Assembly: GCA_913063005.1 (NCBI GenBank)
Contig: CAJXZI010000082.1
Span: 1-7,845, forward strand
DNA length: 7,845 nucleotides
Origin: an uncultured Halieaceae bacterium
GTDB lineage: Bacteria; Pseudomonadota; Gammaproteobacteria; Pseudomonadales; Halieaceae
Direction of reading: 5' to 3'
In this document: in pieces, positions 1 through 6,700 of the stretch
Layout: the number at the start of each line of letters is the position of its first letter
How positions within the stretch are numbered: position 1 is the first letter of the stretch
Program-made: the position numbers and the translations under genes
The notes under the pieces: generated by a model
What the model was told of the DNA's origin: nothing
The model's input: only the letters and a program-made list of their open reading frames with translations
Databases searched by the model: none

Positions 1-774
1 GACCCCATCCCGATTGGTGGCGTAACCAAACTCAAATTTCGTATCGACAAATATCTGGCCTAAGCTGTCGAGCTCCTCGGAGATCAGCTTGAAGCCCGAT
101 GCCAACAACCGGGCATAGTGGTCTACGTCTGTCGCTTGTTGAAACCTAAAGGCTTCCCAGTGAGCGCGCAGGGTCTCCTGACTTACGTTGACATCATCGA
201 CTTCAGGAACACCCGGAATTCCTTGCATGATCCCCTTGGTCGAGGGAGTAATCAGCAGTTCGTCCAGGCGTTGATCTCGCCTTAGCCCATCAGGTAATTG
301 AATCCCACAGAAGTCGCGCTCTCCTCGCTCATAAGCACGCCACATTGATCCGGTGATGTACTGTCGCGCAATGGCCTCGATCATGATGGGCTTGGCGCGT
401 TGAACCACCCAAACTAAAGGATGGGGGGTTTCAAGGATGTGGCTTCGCGCCAATCCTGCCTCACTGAAGCGCTGGAACCAATGACCGGAAATCGCATTCA
501 GCGCAGCGCCTTTTCCCGGAACACCGTCAAGCCCGCCCTCGGCACGCCACATGCACTCAAACGCAGACAGGCGATCACTGATTACCATAATCGCGAGCTC
601 AGCTTCGGCGTGAACCGGATAGTCACGCTCCCGAATGAGGCGCGCGCTGTCCTCTCGCGTTAACCAATAAACGGATCGTACTTTGCCCGAGTGCACAGGT
701 AGCTTCGTGCGAATGGGAAGATCGTTATTTTGAGCGAGTACGCGCAATTGGGTGGCACCAGGAAGCTGTATCAA
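1..774 (-). CDS. purC: SAICAR synthase (phosphoribosylaminoimidazole-succinocarboxamide synthase), partial
   Basis: Cytoplasmic enzyme of de novo purine synthesis that joins aspartate to CAIR using ATP, giving SAICAR. The frame stays open for 258 codons and runs off the left edge, so the C-terminal part is missing. Visible family motifs are GKVRSVYWL (residues 30-38, ATP-binding loop), VISDRLSAF, GVPGKGAALN, the stretch around YITGSMWRAYERGER, ITPSTKG, and FVDTKFEFGYA near the cut edge. The sequence follows the long form (about 367 residues) known from Vibrio and Shewanella rather than the roughly 237-residue E. coli form. The start is unsure: an in-frame TAA lies at 799-801, and between it and the conserved region there is no ATG, only TTG codons (774 and 747) and a GTG at V27 that would be too late. 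I chose TTG 774; no clear ribosome-binding site decides it. It is divergent from the receptor gene. Identity is firm, the start is not. Confidence 0.93.
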   Translation of the reverse strand, partial: MIQLPGATQLRVLAQNNDLPIRTKLPVHSGKVRSVYWLTREDSARLIRERDYPVHAEAELAIMVISDRLSAFECMWRAEGGLDGVPGKGAALNAISGHWFQRFSEAGLARSHILETPHPLVWVVQRAKPIMIEAIARQYITGSMWRAYERGERDFCGIQLPDGLRRDQRLDELLITPSTKGIMQGIPGVPEVDDVNVSQETLRAHWEAFRFQQATDVDHYARLLASGFKLISEELDSLGQIFVDTKFEFGYATNRDGV

Positions 775-805
775 GACCCGCCCATTGTCCGATATCCATT
801 AATGT

Positions 806-833
806 TTGACCAGTGACTGGATGGCGCTATGCT
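806..833 (+). promoter_or_regulatory. Candidate sigma70-type promoter of the receptor gene
   Basis: TTGACC (806-811) matches the -35 consensus at five of six positions. It is followed after 16 nt by TATGCT (828-833), four of six for the -10. Transcription would start near 840, downstream of the first possible ATG (829) and about 40 nt before ATG 880. This is a pattern match only. Confidence 0.4.
810..820. promoter_or_regulatory. Perfect 11-bp palindrome, possible operator
   Basis: CCAGTGACTGG has two 5-bp arms around a central G. It overlaps the end of the candidate -35 and fills half of the spacer to the -10 of the receptor promoter, where a repressor could act. It also lies about 36 nt upstream of the chosen purC start, so it could affect both directions. 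It does not resemble a Fur box. The arms are short, so chance is possible. Confidence 0.25.
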
Positions 834-879
834 TCGCCGGTCAATTCGTGCCTTACTCGTCAAAACTCTAGGACTTTCA

Positions 880-927
880 ATGCAGCTACCCATGCAGCCA
901 CTCATGCAGTCATCCAGGCAGCTACCT
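880..927 (+). repeat. Four 12-bp imperfect tandem repeats at the start of the receptor gene
   Basis: Units are ATGCAGCTACCC (880-891), ATGCAGCCACTC (892-903), ATGCAGTCATCC (904-915) and AGGCAGCTACCT (916-927). They encode MQLP, MQPL, MQSS and RQLP. The 12-bp unit keeps the frame, and the first three units each begin with an in-frame ATG. They lengthen the n-region of the signal peptide. Confidence 0.75.
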
Positions 928-2961
928 AAGCCGTTACGTCAGATCGTTGGTCTGTTATTCGTCGCTCTCTCATCCACGGTGTGGGGGGCGGATGGTGCGG
1001 ACACTCCTCTCGAAACAATCATCGTCACGGCCAATCGCACAGCTGACAGTGGGGCAACACTCGGGCAAGCCTGGTCAGCGCTGTCTGCTGAAGACGTCGC
1101 AGCTGTGGACTTACAACACAGTAATCAGTTGTTTAATCGCGTTTCAGGTGCATGGGTAAGCCGAGGAAACGGTCAGGAGTCCCTGATTTCACTGAGGTCT
1201 CCGGTCCTTACAGGTGCAGGTGCCTGTGGCGCGTTTTTCACCGCCGAAGATGGCATTAATCTTCGTGCCCCCGGGTTCTGCAATGTTAACCAGTTGTTCG
1301 ACGCGAACCTATTACAAGCCGCGGGTGTTGAAGTGGTAAAAGGCCCTGCAAATGCGACTTACGGCTCAAACGCAGTGAACGGCGTCATCAATGTGTTAAC
1401 CAAAAGCGCAGATCAAACGGCCGACGCGGTGGGCATTCAGCTGGGTAGCAGAGACTTTGGGCGCGCGCGCGTCTCACTGAGTAATGGCGGTGTCGCGCTA
1501 AACGCCAACGCGACCACCTATGGTGGCTACCAAGCGGAATCTGGCTATGATCAGCAGAAGGCGAACCTTCGATTTGACGGGGAGGTCGCTGAGTGGCAAC
1601 TCACGGGAGTAATCTCTGCATCAAACTTGAATCAAGAGACCGCTGGCTACATTCAAGACGGGAAAGGTGCGTATCGCAGCAGCGCGGCGCGCAAGGTCAA
1701 TCGAAACCCTGAAGCCTACCGTGACGCCCGCTCACTCAGAGCTCATCTTCGTTTCGAGCGTGATTATGGTGATCGTACAGTCAGTCTCACGCCCTATTTT
1801 CGATCAAATGAAATGGAGTTCCTGCAGCACTATCTGCCGTGGAAGTCGCGCGAGATTAACGAGCACGACAGCCTTGGCTTCCAAGCTCACCTGCGCGGTA
1901 CTGCCTCCTGGGGTGACTACATCACGGGAGTCGAAATCGACTCAACCGACGGTCGACTAAAAGAAGACCAATCTGAGTCCTTCAGCCCTAACCAACCTGC
2001 AGGCATCCACTACGACTATCAGGTGGATGCATCCAATGTGGCTATTTTTGGCCAGTTGGAGGTCGCAATTGCCAACAACCTGCGCCTGCAAACGGGACTG
2101 CGCTCAGAGCGCACCGAGTACGACTACACAACCCGCGCACCGGCAGGCTCAGTGTGTGCCCCTGAGGCGAGCGCTTGCCGCTTCTATCGGCCTGAAGACC
2201 GGTCAGACGACTTCTCGAATCTGTCTTCTAATCTCGCCCTCGTGTGGACGCGCGGTAATCACAATGTCTATGTGAGAACAGCAAAGGGATTCCGAGCGCC
2301 ACAAGCCACCGAGCTGTACCGACTGCAGTCCGGCCAACAGGTTGCCGACATTGATTCTGAAGAGGCCACCTCGCTCGATATCGGTTGGCGATTTAGCAAC
2401 GAACGAGTGTCGACTGATATTTCCGTTTACGCGATCGATAAAGACGAGGTCATTTTCCTCGATCGAAATCGCCAAAGCGTCAGTGGTGCCTCGACTCGCC
2501 ACCGCGGCATCGACTTAGACCTCTCGTGGAACATTAGCGAGACCCTGACCGCGAGTCTCAATGCGGCGTATGCAGATCATACCTACGACAGCGACATACA
2601 AATCCTCGGCAGTCGTGACTCGATTCAGGGAAATGATATCGATACCGCGCCCCGTCATTTTGGTAGTGCACGAATTACAAAAGCGATGACCCTGAATAGC
2701 CGCCCAGCCAGCATTGAGCTCGAGGCGACGTGGGTTGATAAGTACTTCGTCGATCCTAACAACCAGCACACCTACCCAGGGCATGAGCTTGTAAATGCAC
2801 GCGCTGAGTGGCTGATAAGCGAAAAGCTTCGCTCGACACTCACTGTCACCAACCTATTGGATACAGGCTATGCCGAGCGCGCCGATTACGGCTTTGGTAA
2901 CTATCGGTACTTTGTCGGGGAACCAAGAAGTGCGGTTCTAGGTCTATACTTCGCCCTGTAA
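880..2961 (+). CDS. TonB-dependent outer-membrane receptor, substrate unknown
   Basis: Energy-coupled outer-membrane transporter: a 22-strand barrel with an N-terminal plug. I use ATG 880 (693 aa) because AGGA at 870-873 lies 6 nt upstream; ATG 829 would add 17 residues but overlaps the likely promoter. Residues 1 to about 37 form a signal peptide with an unusually long n-region and the hydrophobic core IVGLLFVALSSTVWG. The TonB box is ETIIVTA (45-51) and the plug runs to about 175, ending VEVVKGPANATYGSNAVNG. The plug carries two cysteines (C116 in TGAGACGAF, C134 in GFCNVNQ) that could form a disulfide, and a second pair (C426, C433) lies in a putative extracellular loop. Barrel signatures include KGFRAPQATELY, a TNLLDTGYAERADYGFG segment and the terminal strand SAVLGLYFAL, ending in Leu rather than the usual Phe. 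The family is certain. Siderophore-type receptors share this architecture, but the ligand cannot be read from the sequence. It is followed 18 nt later by a small anchored protein, probably co-transcribed. Confidence 0.93.
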   Translation: MQLPMQPLMQSSRQLPKPLRQIVGLLFVALSSTVWGADGADTPLETIIVTANRTADSGATLGQAWSALSAEDVAAVDLQHSNQLFNRVSGAWVSRGNGQESLISLRSPVLTGAGACGAFFTAEDGINLRAPGFCNVNQLFDANLLQAAGVEVVKGPANATYGSNAVNGVINVLTKSADQTADAVGIQLGSRDFGRARVSLSNGGVALNANATTYGGYQAESGYDQQKANLRFDGEVAEWQLTGVISASNLNQETAGYIQDGKGAYRSSAARKVNRNPEAYRDARSLRAHLRFERDYGDRTVSLTPYFRSNEMEFLQHYLPWKSREINEHDSLGFQAHLRGTASWGDYITGVEIDSTDGRLKEDQSESFSPNQPAGIHYDYQVDASNVAIFGQLEVAIANNLRLQTGLRSERTEYDYTTRAPAGSVCAPEASACRFYRPEDRSDDFSNLSSNLALVWTRGNHNVYVRTAKGFRAPQATELYRLQSGQQVADIDSEEATSLDIGWRFSNERVSTDISVYAIDKDEVIFLDRNRQSVSGASTRHRGIDLDLSWNISETLTASLNAAYADHTYDSDIQILGSRDSIQGNDIDTAPRHFGSARITKAMTLNSRPASIELEATWVDKYFVDPNNQHTYPGHELVNARAEWLISEKLRSTLTVTNLLDTGYAERADYGFGNYRYFVGEPRSAVLGLYFAL

Positions 2962-2979
2962 TAAAAACGCGAGAAGTCT

Positions 2980-3459
2980 ATGAATCAATACGGTCCAGCA
3001 ATTGTCGTCGGTGTTCTCATCGGAGGCGCAATTTTGTTCGATGATTACGTCAGGCCGCATCCGCCGATGCCCCCCATGATGGTCGAAGCTGTAGAGATGG
3101 GTGAAATGCCGTTTATGACCGAGGGAATACACGAATTTCATATGGCACCCGATGGGGACACCAAATCCAAGGTCTGGGTCCACAAAAGTGCCGACGGCGA
3201 CGTTACAGAAAAGATGAAAATTGCTGTGCTTGCCGATGATGCTGACATCGCTGAAGGCCTGACCATGATCAAGGTCAAAGTTGACGGCAGTGCCACAGCA
3301 GATCTTGGTGATAAGGTGAAGGCGCTGATTGAACAGGCTCGGAAAGAAGGTCGCGAGCTAAGCCCTGAGGAGTTAAAGGCGATTGTCACCAAGACCCTTG
3401 GCACCGATGGTGCAGACGCTGCAGTCGAGCTTGAAGTCGAGGTCGAAGAGCTTCAATAA
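2980..3459 (+). CDS. Small membrane-anchored protein with Met/His-rich segment, function unknown
   Basis: I do not recognise this 159-aa protein. Residues 7-20 form one hydrophobic stretch (AIVVGVLIGGAILF) that could be a signal anchor or an uncleaved signal; the rest is soluble and acidic, and so probably periplasmic. Residues 27-55 carry seven methionines (30, 33, 34, 40, 43, 46, 55) and three histidines (27, 51, 54) among prolines and acidic residues. Residues 61-102 look beta-rich (KVWVHKSADGDV, then IKVKVDG), 108-140 helical with LSPEELKAIV, and the end is strongly acidic (VELEVEVEEL). There is no cysteine. A GAGAAG ribosome-binding site precedes ATG 2980. The gene starts 18 nt after the receptor stop with no terminator between, so the two are likely one transcript. 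Met/His-rich segments can bind copper or other soft metals, but that role is only inferred. Confidence 0.75.
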   Translation: MNQYGPAIVVGVLIGGAILFDDYVRPHPPMPPMMVEAVEMGEMPFMTEGIHEFHMAPDGDTKSKVWVHKSADGDVTEKMKIAVLADDADIAEGLTMIKVKVDGSATADLGDKVKALIEQARKEGRELSPEELKAIVTKTLGTDGADAAVELEVEVEELQ

Positions 3460-3473
3460 GAGGCGCTTTTTTT
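3450..3473 (+). terminator. Possible intrinsic terminator overlapping the stop codon
   Basis: GCTTC (3450-3454) can pair with GAGGC (3460-3464) with one G-U pair. The AATAA loop contains the TAA stop of the small protein. A run of seven T follows at 3467-3473. The stem is short, but it lies exactly where the receptor operon should end. Confidence 0.45.
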
Positions 3474-3484
3474 CATCCAATACG

Positions 3485-3518
3485 CCCTCACCCCCCTCTA
3501 CTAACCCTGCTTTACCCC
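3485..3518 (-). other. G-rich, quadruplex-like motif in the convergent gap
   Basis: Read on the minus strand there are four guanine runs: GGGG (3518-3515), GGG (3507-3505), GGGGGG (3496-3491) and GGG (3487-3485), separated by 7, 8 and 3 nt. One loop is a base longer than the usual seven-base limit. The first run can instead pair with the facing GGGG at 3527-3530: TACCCC (3513-3518) and GGGGTA (3527-3532) form a 6-bp stem. Confidence 0.4.
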
Positions 3519-3546
3519 GTTGAAAAGGGGTATCGAAGGTTGCCTT

Positions 3547-3578
3547 TTCCCTAATCGGCGCGTTCCCTAATCGGCGCG
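3547..3578. repeat. Perfect 16-bp tandem duplication
   Basis: TTCCCTAATCGGCGCG occurs twice with no gap and no mismatch (3547-3562 and 3563-3578), between the convergent receptor operon and trpS. It lies outside any convincing gene. Apart from this, the G-rich motif and small hairpins, I see nothing in the gap 3460-3705. Confidence 0.9.
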
Positions 3579-3690
3579 CGCTGTTTCAGATATGCCTATT
3601 CCTACGGCGATATGGACTGATTTATAGAATTTAGACATGGCTACTGTGAGCCGCTGTGCGTTTTAGTATTACGTCCTAAAAACCGAGTGT

Positions 3691-3703
3691 CTTACGGGGT
3701 AAG
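3691..3703 (-). terminator. Weak stem-loop after trpS
   Basis: On the minus strand CTTAC-CCC-GTAAG forms a 5-bp stem starting 2 nt after the trpS stop, with five T only 7 nt further on (GGTTTTTAGG). A second stem, TTTTAG (3661-3666) with CTAAAA (3676-3681), follows. Neither is a textbook terminator; one of them may help end trpS transcription. Confidence 0.25.
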
Positions 3704-3705
3704 TA

Positions 3706-4713
3706 TCACGCGAATGTGCGCAATCCCACAGCGTGACGCACCTTGTCCAAAAGCTCAGCACTCTGAGGTCTGAGGCGCTCAGCACCCGCCCGCAATATAG
3801 CTTCCACTTCCTGTGGATTGGCCATTAAACGATCATATTCATCGCGTGCCGGCGCTATCTCGTCGTTGATGCGCTCAAACAGTCGTTTCTTTGCCTCACC
3901 CCAAGCAAGCCCTGCCTCGAAGGCTTCACGCATCTCCTGTCGCTCAGCCTCATTAGCAAACGCGCACCAAATCTGAAAAACCGCGGAGGTATCGGGGTCT
4001 TTGGGTTCGCCAGGCTCCAGTAGGTTGGTCTTTATCTTATTGATGCCTTTTTGTAGTTTCTTGGGCGTGTCAAAAAGGGGAATGGTATTGCCGTAGCTCT
4101 TGCTCATCTTACGCCCATCGAGCCCTTGCAAGACCGCCACGTCGTCATCAACCACAGCCTTGGGTAAAACAAACGTCTCACCGTAGTGGTGATTGAATCG
4201 TGCAGCGATGTCGCGCGCCATCTCAACGTGCTGAATTTGATCGCGACCGACGGGCACGTCGTTCGCATTGAAAATCAAAATATCTGCCGCCATCAAAATC
4301 GGGTATGAAAAGAGACCCATGGTGATCGCGTAATCAGGATCCTCGCCCGCTTCCTCATTCGCCTGCACTGAAGCTTTGTACGCATGCGCGCGGTTCATCA
4401 AGCCCTTCGCGGCATTACAGGTCAGGATCCACGAGAGCTCTGTAATCTCGGGGATATCTGATTGACGATAAAAATGTGCCTTTTCGTGGTCGAGTCCTAA
4501 TGCAAGCCAGGTGGCGGCGATCTCACGACTGGACTGAGCAACTAGGTCTGGATCTTGTGATTTGATCAATGCGTGATAATCCGCGAGGAACAGATACGCA
4601 TCCACATCGTCCTTTTGCGAGGAGGCAATGGCAGGGCGAATCGCACCGACGTAGTTTCCCAAGTGCGGTGTGCCTGTGGTTGTAATACCTGTTAATACGC
4701 GATGGCGTGTCAT
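3706..4713 (-). CDS. trpS: Tryptophanyl-tRNA synthetase
   Basis: Class I aminoacyl-tRNA synthetase that charges tRNA-Trp with tryptophan, using ATP, in the cytoplasm. At 335 aa it has the normal length. The HIGH-type signature is TPHLGN (15-20), and KMSKS is intact at 202-206 (GRKMSKSYGNT). Other family landmarks are ADYHALI (44-50), the run from FYRQSDIPE (81-89), the MAADIL core (141-146) with its conserved Asp, and GRDQIQHVEMARDIA (156-170). Its N-terminus (LTGITTTGTPHLGNYVGAIRP, in part) is of the type found in Xanthomonas and Pseudomonas rather than the E. coli type (FSGAQPSGELTIGNYMGA). The start is ATG 4713, preceded by a strong AGGAAG ribosome-binding site (4725-4720) at 6-nt spacing. 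The long upstream gap suggests its own promoter. Confidence 0.97.
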   Translation of the reverse strand: MTRHRVLTGITTTGTPHLGNYVGAIRPAIASSQKDDVDAYLFLADYHALIKSQDPDLVAQSSREIAATWLALGLDHEKAHFYRQSDIPEITELSWILTCNAAKGLMNRAHAYKASVQANEEAGEDPDYAITMGLFSYPILMAADILIFNANDVPVGRDQIQHVEMARDIAARFNHHYGETFVLPKAVVDDDVAVLQGLDGRKMSKSYGNTIPLFDTPKKLQKGINKIKTNLLEPGEPKDPDTSAVFQIWCAFANEAERQEMREAFEAGLAWGEAKKRLFERINDEIAPARDEYDRLMANPQEVEAILRAGAERLRPQSAELLDKVRHAVGLRTFA

Positions 4714-4795
4714 GTAAATCTTCCTCGATACCGCTGCGCGATGAGCCCATGAGTCGACGTGACAAGACGCAGGTGATTTCTCTTAGTGTGGCGCG

Positions 4796-4801
4796 ATTGT
4801 A
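4796..4801 (-). promoter_or_regulatory. Candidate -10 element for trpS
   Basis: TACAAT on the minus strand matches five of six consensus bases. It would start transcription about 75 nt before the trpS ATG. No good -35 lies at the right distance, so this is weak. No Trp-rich leader peptide or attenuator is visible in the presumed leader. Confidence 0.25.
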
Positions 4802-4872
4802 AGAGGCAGCAAGGTTTTCTACCAGTCATTCTAAGCCCCCCGCCATTCTGACTGCACCCTGTGGCAGTGTGC

Positions 4873-4995
4873 CAGAGGCCAAGAGCTTCGTGGCTGAGCC
4901 CTGAGGTATTTTGGGTGAGAACTGTGGCACTTTGACACTCTGGCTGAGCATTCTTGTTGAGTACTCTGGCTAAGAGCCCTTGGGCACGGTGGCTG
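4873..4995 (-). repeat. Degenerate short repeats in the trpS-uppP gap
   Basis: The gap 4714-5001 has no convincing gene. On the minus strand it holds variants of one word: GCTCTTAGCCAGAG (4977-4964), GCTCAGCCAGAG (4949-4938), TCTCACCCAAAA (4920-4909), GCTCAGCCACGA (4899-4888) and GCTCTTGGCCTCTG (4886-4873). A further GCAGCCACCG lies at 4995-4986. Spacing is 13-28 nt. They look like a decayed tandem array. A small hairpin, TGGCA-GTG-TGCCA (4862-4874), flanks it. Confidence 0.45.
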
Positions 4996-5001
4996 CGTCC
5001 T

Positions 5002-5895
5002 TTAAATGATGATAAACAGCAAGGCCGCAAGCAGAACGCGATAGACCACAAAGGGCATCATGCCTATACGCTTTACCAAACCGACAAAGAACGCGATGGT
5101 CAGGTAGGCGCTCAATCCCGCAATCATCATCGCCGCTAAAATCTCAAAGATGGCATCGCTCGTCATTGCATCACTTTGAGTAGCCAACATAAGTACCAAG
5201 GCACCAGCAATGACGGGAATCGACAACAAGAACGAAAAGCGCGCCGACGTCGCGATGTTGTAACCCAAAAACGACGCGGCTGTGATTGTCACGCCTGATC
5301 GCGAGGTCCCGGGAATGAGTGCGAGCGCTTGGGCTAGGCCAATGATAAGCGCGTGATCTAAACGAGTAATAGGCTGCTCCTCACCATCCGAGCCGCGAAA
5401 CCGATAGGCAACACCCAAGAGCAAGCCAAAGCCAAGCGTGGCGTAAGCGATGGTGCTAAGGCCTCGAAAGTAATGGTCAATCACATCCGCAAACAGCAGT
5501 CCGATAAGAATGACGGGGATGGTTGCCACCACCAAACATGAAATCTCACGCCACGCACTGCGCATTGAGATGGCCGCCTTGTTCGTTGCTGTAGTAGGAG
5601 ATCCCACAGAATCATCGCACTCGACATCATCTAGCCCATCTGGCCCGCGAGAGAGCGGCAAACCAGCAGCCTCACGTCTACCGAACGCACCGGAAATGAG
5701 TGTCCTTAAGGTCTCTCGGTAGTACACGAGCACGGCTATCAGTGTCCCAGCGTGCACGGCAACATCGAAGACCAACCCCTGATCAGCCCATCCAAATAGC
5801 TGCGAGGGCAAAATCAAATGCGCCGAGCTCGATACAGGCAAAAACTCGGTGAGCCCCTGAATCAAGGCCAGAACGATAACCTGAAGAATATCCAC
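5002..5895 (-). CDS. uppP: Undecaprenyl-diphosphate phosphatase
   Basis: Integral inner-membrane enzyme (BacA/UppP) that removes a phosphate from undecaprenyl diphosphate, recycling the lipid carrier for peptidoglycan and other surface polymers; extra copies give bacitracin resistance. Both active-site signatures are intact: QGLTEFLPVSSSAHL (13-27, catalytic Glu17 region) and PGTSRSG (195-201, with R199). Hydrophobic segments are spaced as in the family and the end ALLFIII is typical. At 297 aa it is about 24 longer than the E. coli protein: residues about 76-112 form a hydrophilic, acidic loop (GPDGLDDVECDDS) where E. coli has only about a dozen residues. It starts at GTG 5895, which shares one base with the TAG stop of tsaB (TAGTG). 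AAGGGG lies 4 nt upstream, so translation is probably coupled to tsaB. Confidence 0.96.
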   Translation of the reverse strand: MDILQVIVLALIQGLTEFLPVSSSAHLILPSQLFGWADQGLVFDVAVHAGTLIAVLVYYRETLRTLISGAFGRREAAGLPLSRGPDGLDDVECDDSVGSPTTATNKAAISMRSAWREISCLVVATIPVILIGLLFADVIDHYFRGLSTIAYATLGFGLLLGVAYRFRGSDGEEQPITRLDHALIIGLAQALALIPGTSRSGVTITAASFLGYNIATSARFSFLLSIPVIAGALVLMLATQSDAMTSDAIFEILAAMMIAGLSAYLTIAFFVGLVKRIGMMPFVVYRVLLAALLFIII

Positions 5896-6647
5896 TAGAC
5901 CCCTTGCCCCTGCTTTGCTGTGCTCTTTCCGGCCTTGCCCTGCTCCGAGAGCTTCTTCCAGCTGATCTCTTTTTGTACATATCTCGGTTCTAGCTGGTGC
6001 GCGTCGAGCAGAAGTGATTGATCTATCTGATCGAGAAAAACTAGCGCCGGTTGCGAGGGTCTTGGACGTGCGTCTTTGACCCGCTCTGTTGCGGTAAGTG
6101 CACTGTGTGCATTAGATACAAGGTCACTTCCGTCACCTAATATTGCAATGCCCGGCGCCGCCTGCTCTAGAGGCTCTCCATCCGGCCCCACGACCTCAGC
6201 GGGCGCGGACACGGACGGCGCCCTCAATTGGATCAGTCCTGCTTTTGTCGCTTCAAACCATGCCCAATAGACCTGTCCGATTTGAGCATCAATCACACTC
6301 AGAATAAGGGTGCCCACGGAAATCGAGACCGACTGAGCCTGCGAGGCTAATGAGCAGACCGGTAAAACCGGAATATCTAAAGACCAACCCAAGCCCTGAG
6401 CCACGCCAACCGCGACGCGAATCCCCGTGAATGAGCCCGGGCCTACACCGCAAGCAATGAGATCAACACTATTCAGCGATCGGTCACCTAAAGCCTCATC
6501 GACCATGGCAAGAATATGCTGGTTATGCGCCCTTGGCAGATCACGCTGCATCTCGATCACATTGTCGCCAGAGACAACAGCGACAGAACAAAGATTTGTC
6601 GACGTATCTAAAGCAAGGATGGTGGGGTTTTCGGGCAGATCCTTCAT
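5895..6647 (-). CDS. tsaB: tRNA threonylcarbamoyladenosine biosynthesis protein TsaB
   Basis: TsaB (YeaZ) is the non-catalytic ASKHA-fold partner of TsaD in the complex that, with TsaE, adds the t6A modification to A37 of ANN-decoding tRNAs. Visible motifs are TILALDTSTNLCSVAV at the N-terminus, GVGPGSFTGIRVAVG followed by AQGLGWSLDIPV, SVIDAQIGQVYWAWFE, and the C-terminal EPRYVQKEISWKKL. A 16-residue basic/Gln tail (EQGKAGKSTAKQGQGV) extends beyond the usual end. I chose ATG 6647 (250 aa), which starts close to the conserved core; an in-frame GTG at 6665 would add six residues. Neither start has a clear ribosome-binding site, and a small GCGAC/GTCGC hairpin (6649-6663) lies just before the ATG. 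It is third in a leftward operon, and its stop overlaps the uppP start. Confidence 0.95.
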   Translation of the reverse strand: MKDLPENPTILALDTSTNLCSVAVVSGDNVIEMQRDLPRAHNQHILAMVDEALGDRSLNSVDLIACGVGPGSFTGIRVAVGVAQGLGWSLDIPVLPVCSLASQAQSVSISVGTLILSVIDAQIGQVYWAWFEATKAGLIQLRAPSVSAPAEVVGPDGEPLEQAAPGIAILGDGSDLVSNAHSALTATERVKDARPRPSQPALVFLDQIDQSLLLDAHQLEPRYVQKEISWKKLSEQGKAGKSTAKQGQGV

Positions 6648-6700
6648 GGCGACGCATAGTCGCACAAAGGCTGAGAATTAACAGTGATTAATGGCCAGTT

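Noticed and set aside
421..663. 80-aa open frame on the plus strand
   Set aside because: It lies antisense and wholly inside purC, which has clear conserved motifs.
775..879. Fur-type iron box upstream of the receptor
   Set aside because: I looked for GATAATGATAATCATTATC-like sequence and found no acceptable match, so iron regulation is not supported.
2203..2784. Two minus-strand open frames of 99 and 89 aa
   Set aside because: They are antisense to the receptor barrel region and show no recognisable protein features.
3138..3404. 88-aa minus-strand frame rich in Ser
   Set aside because: It is the antisense shadow of the small Met/His-rich protein; the sense frame has a ribosome-binding site and operon spacing.
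4710..5051. 113-aa open frame on the minus strand between trpS and uppP
   Set aside because: It overlaps the uppP end, has no family resemblance and no good ribosome-binding site, and its composition reflects the degenerate DNA repeats.
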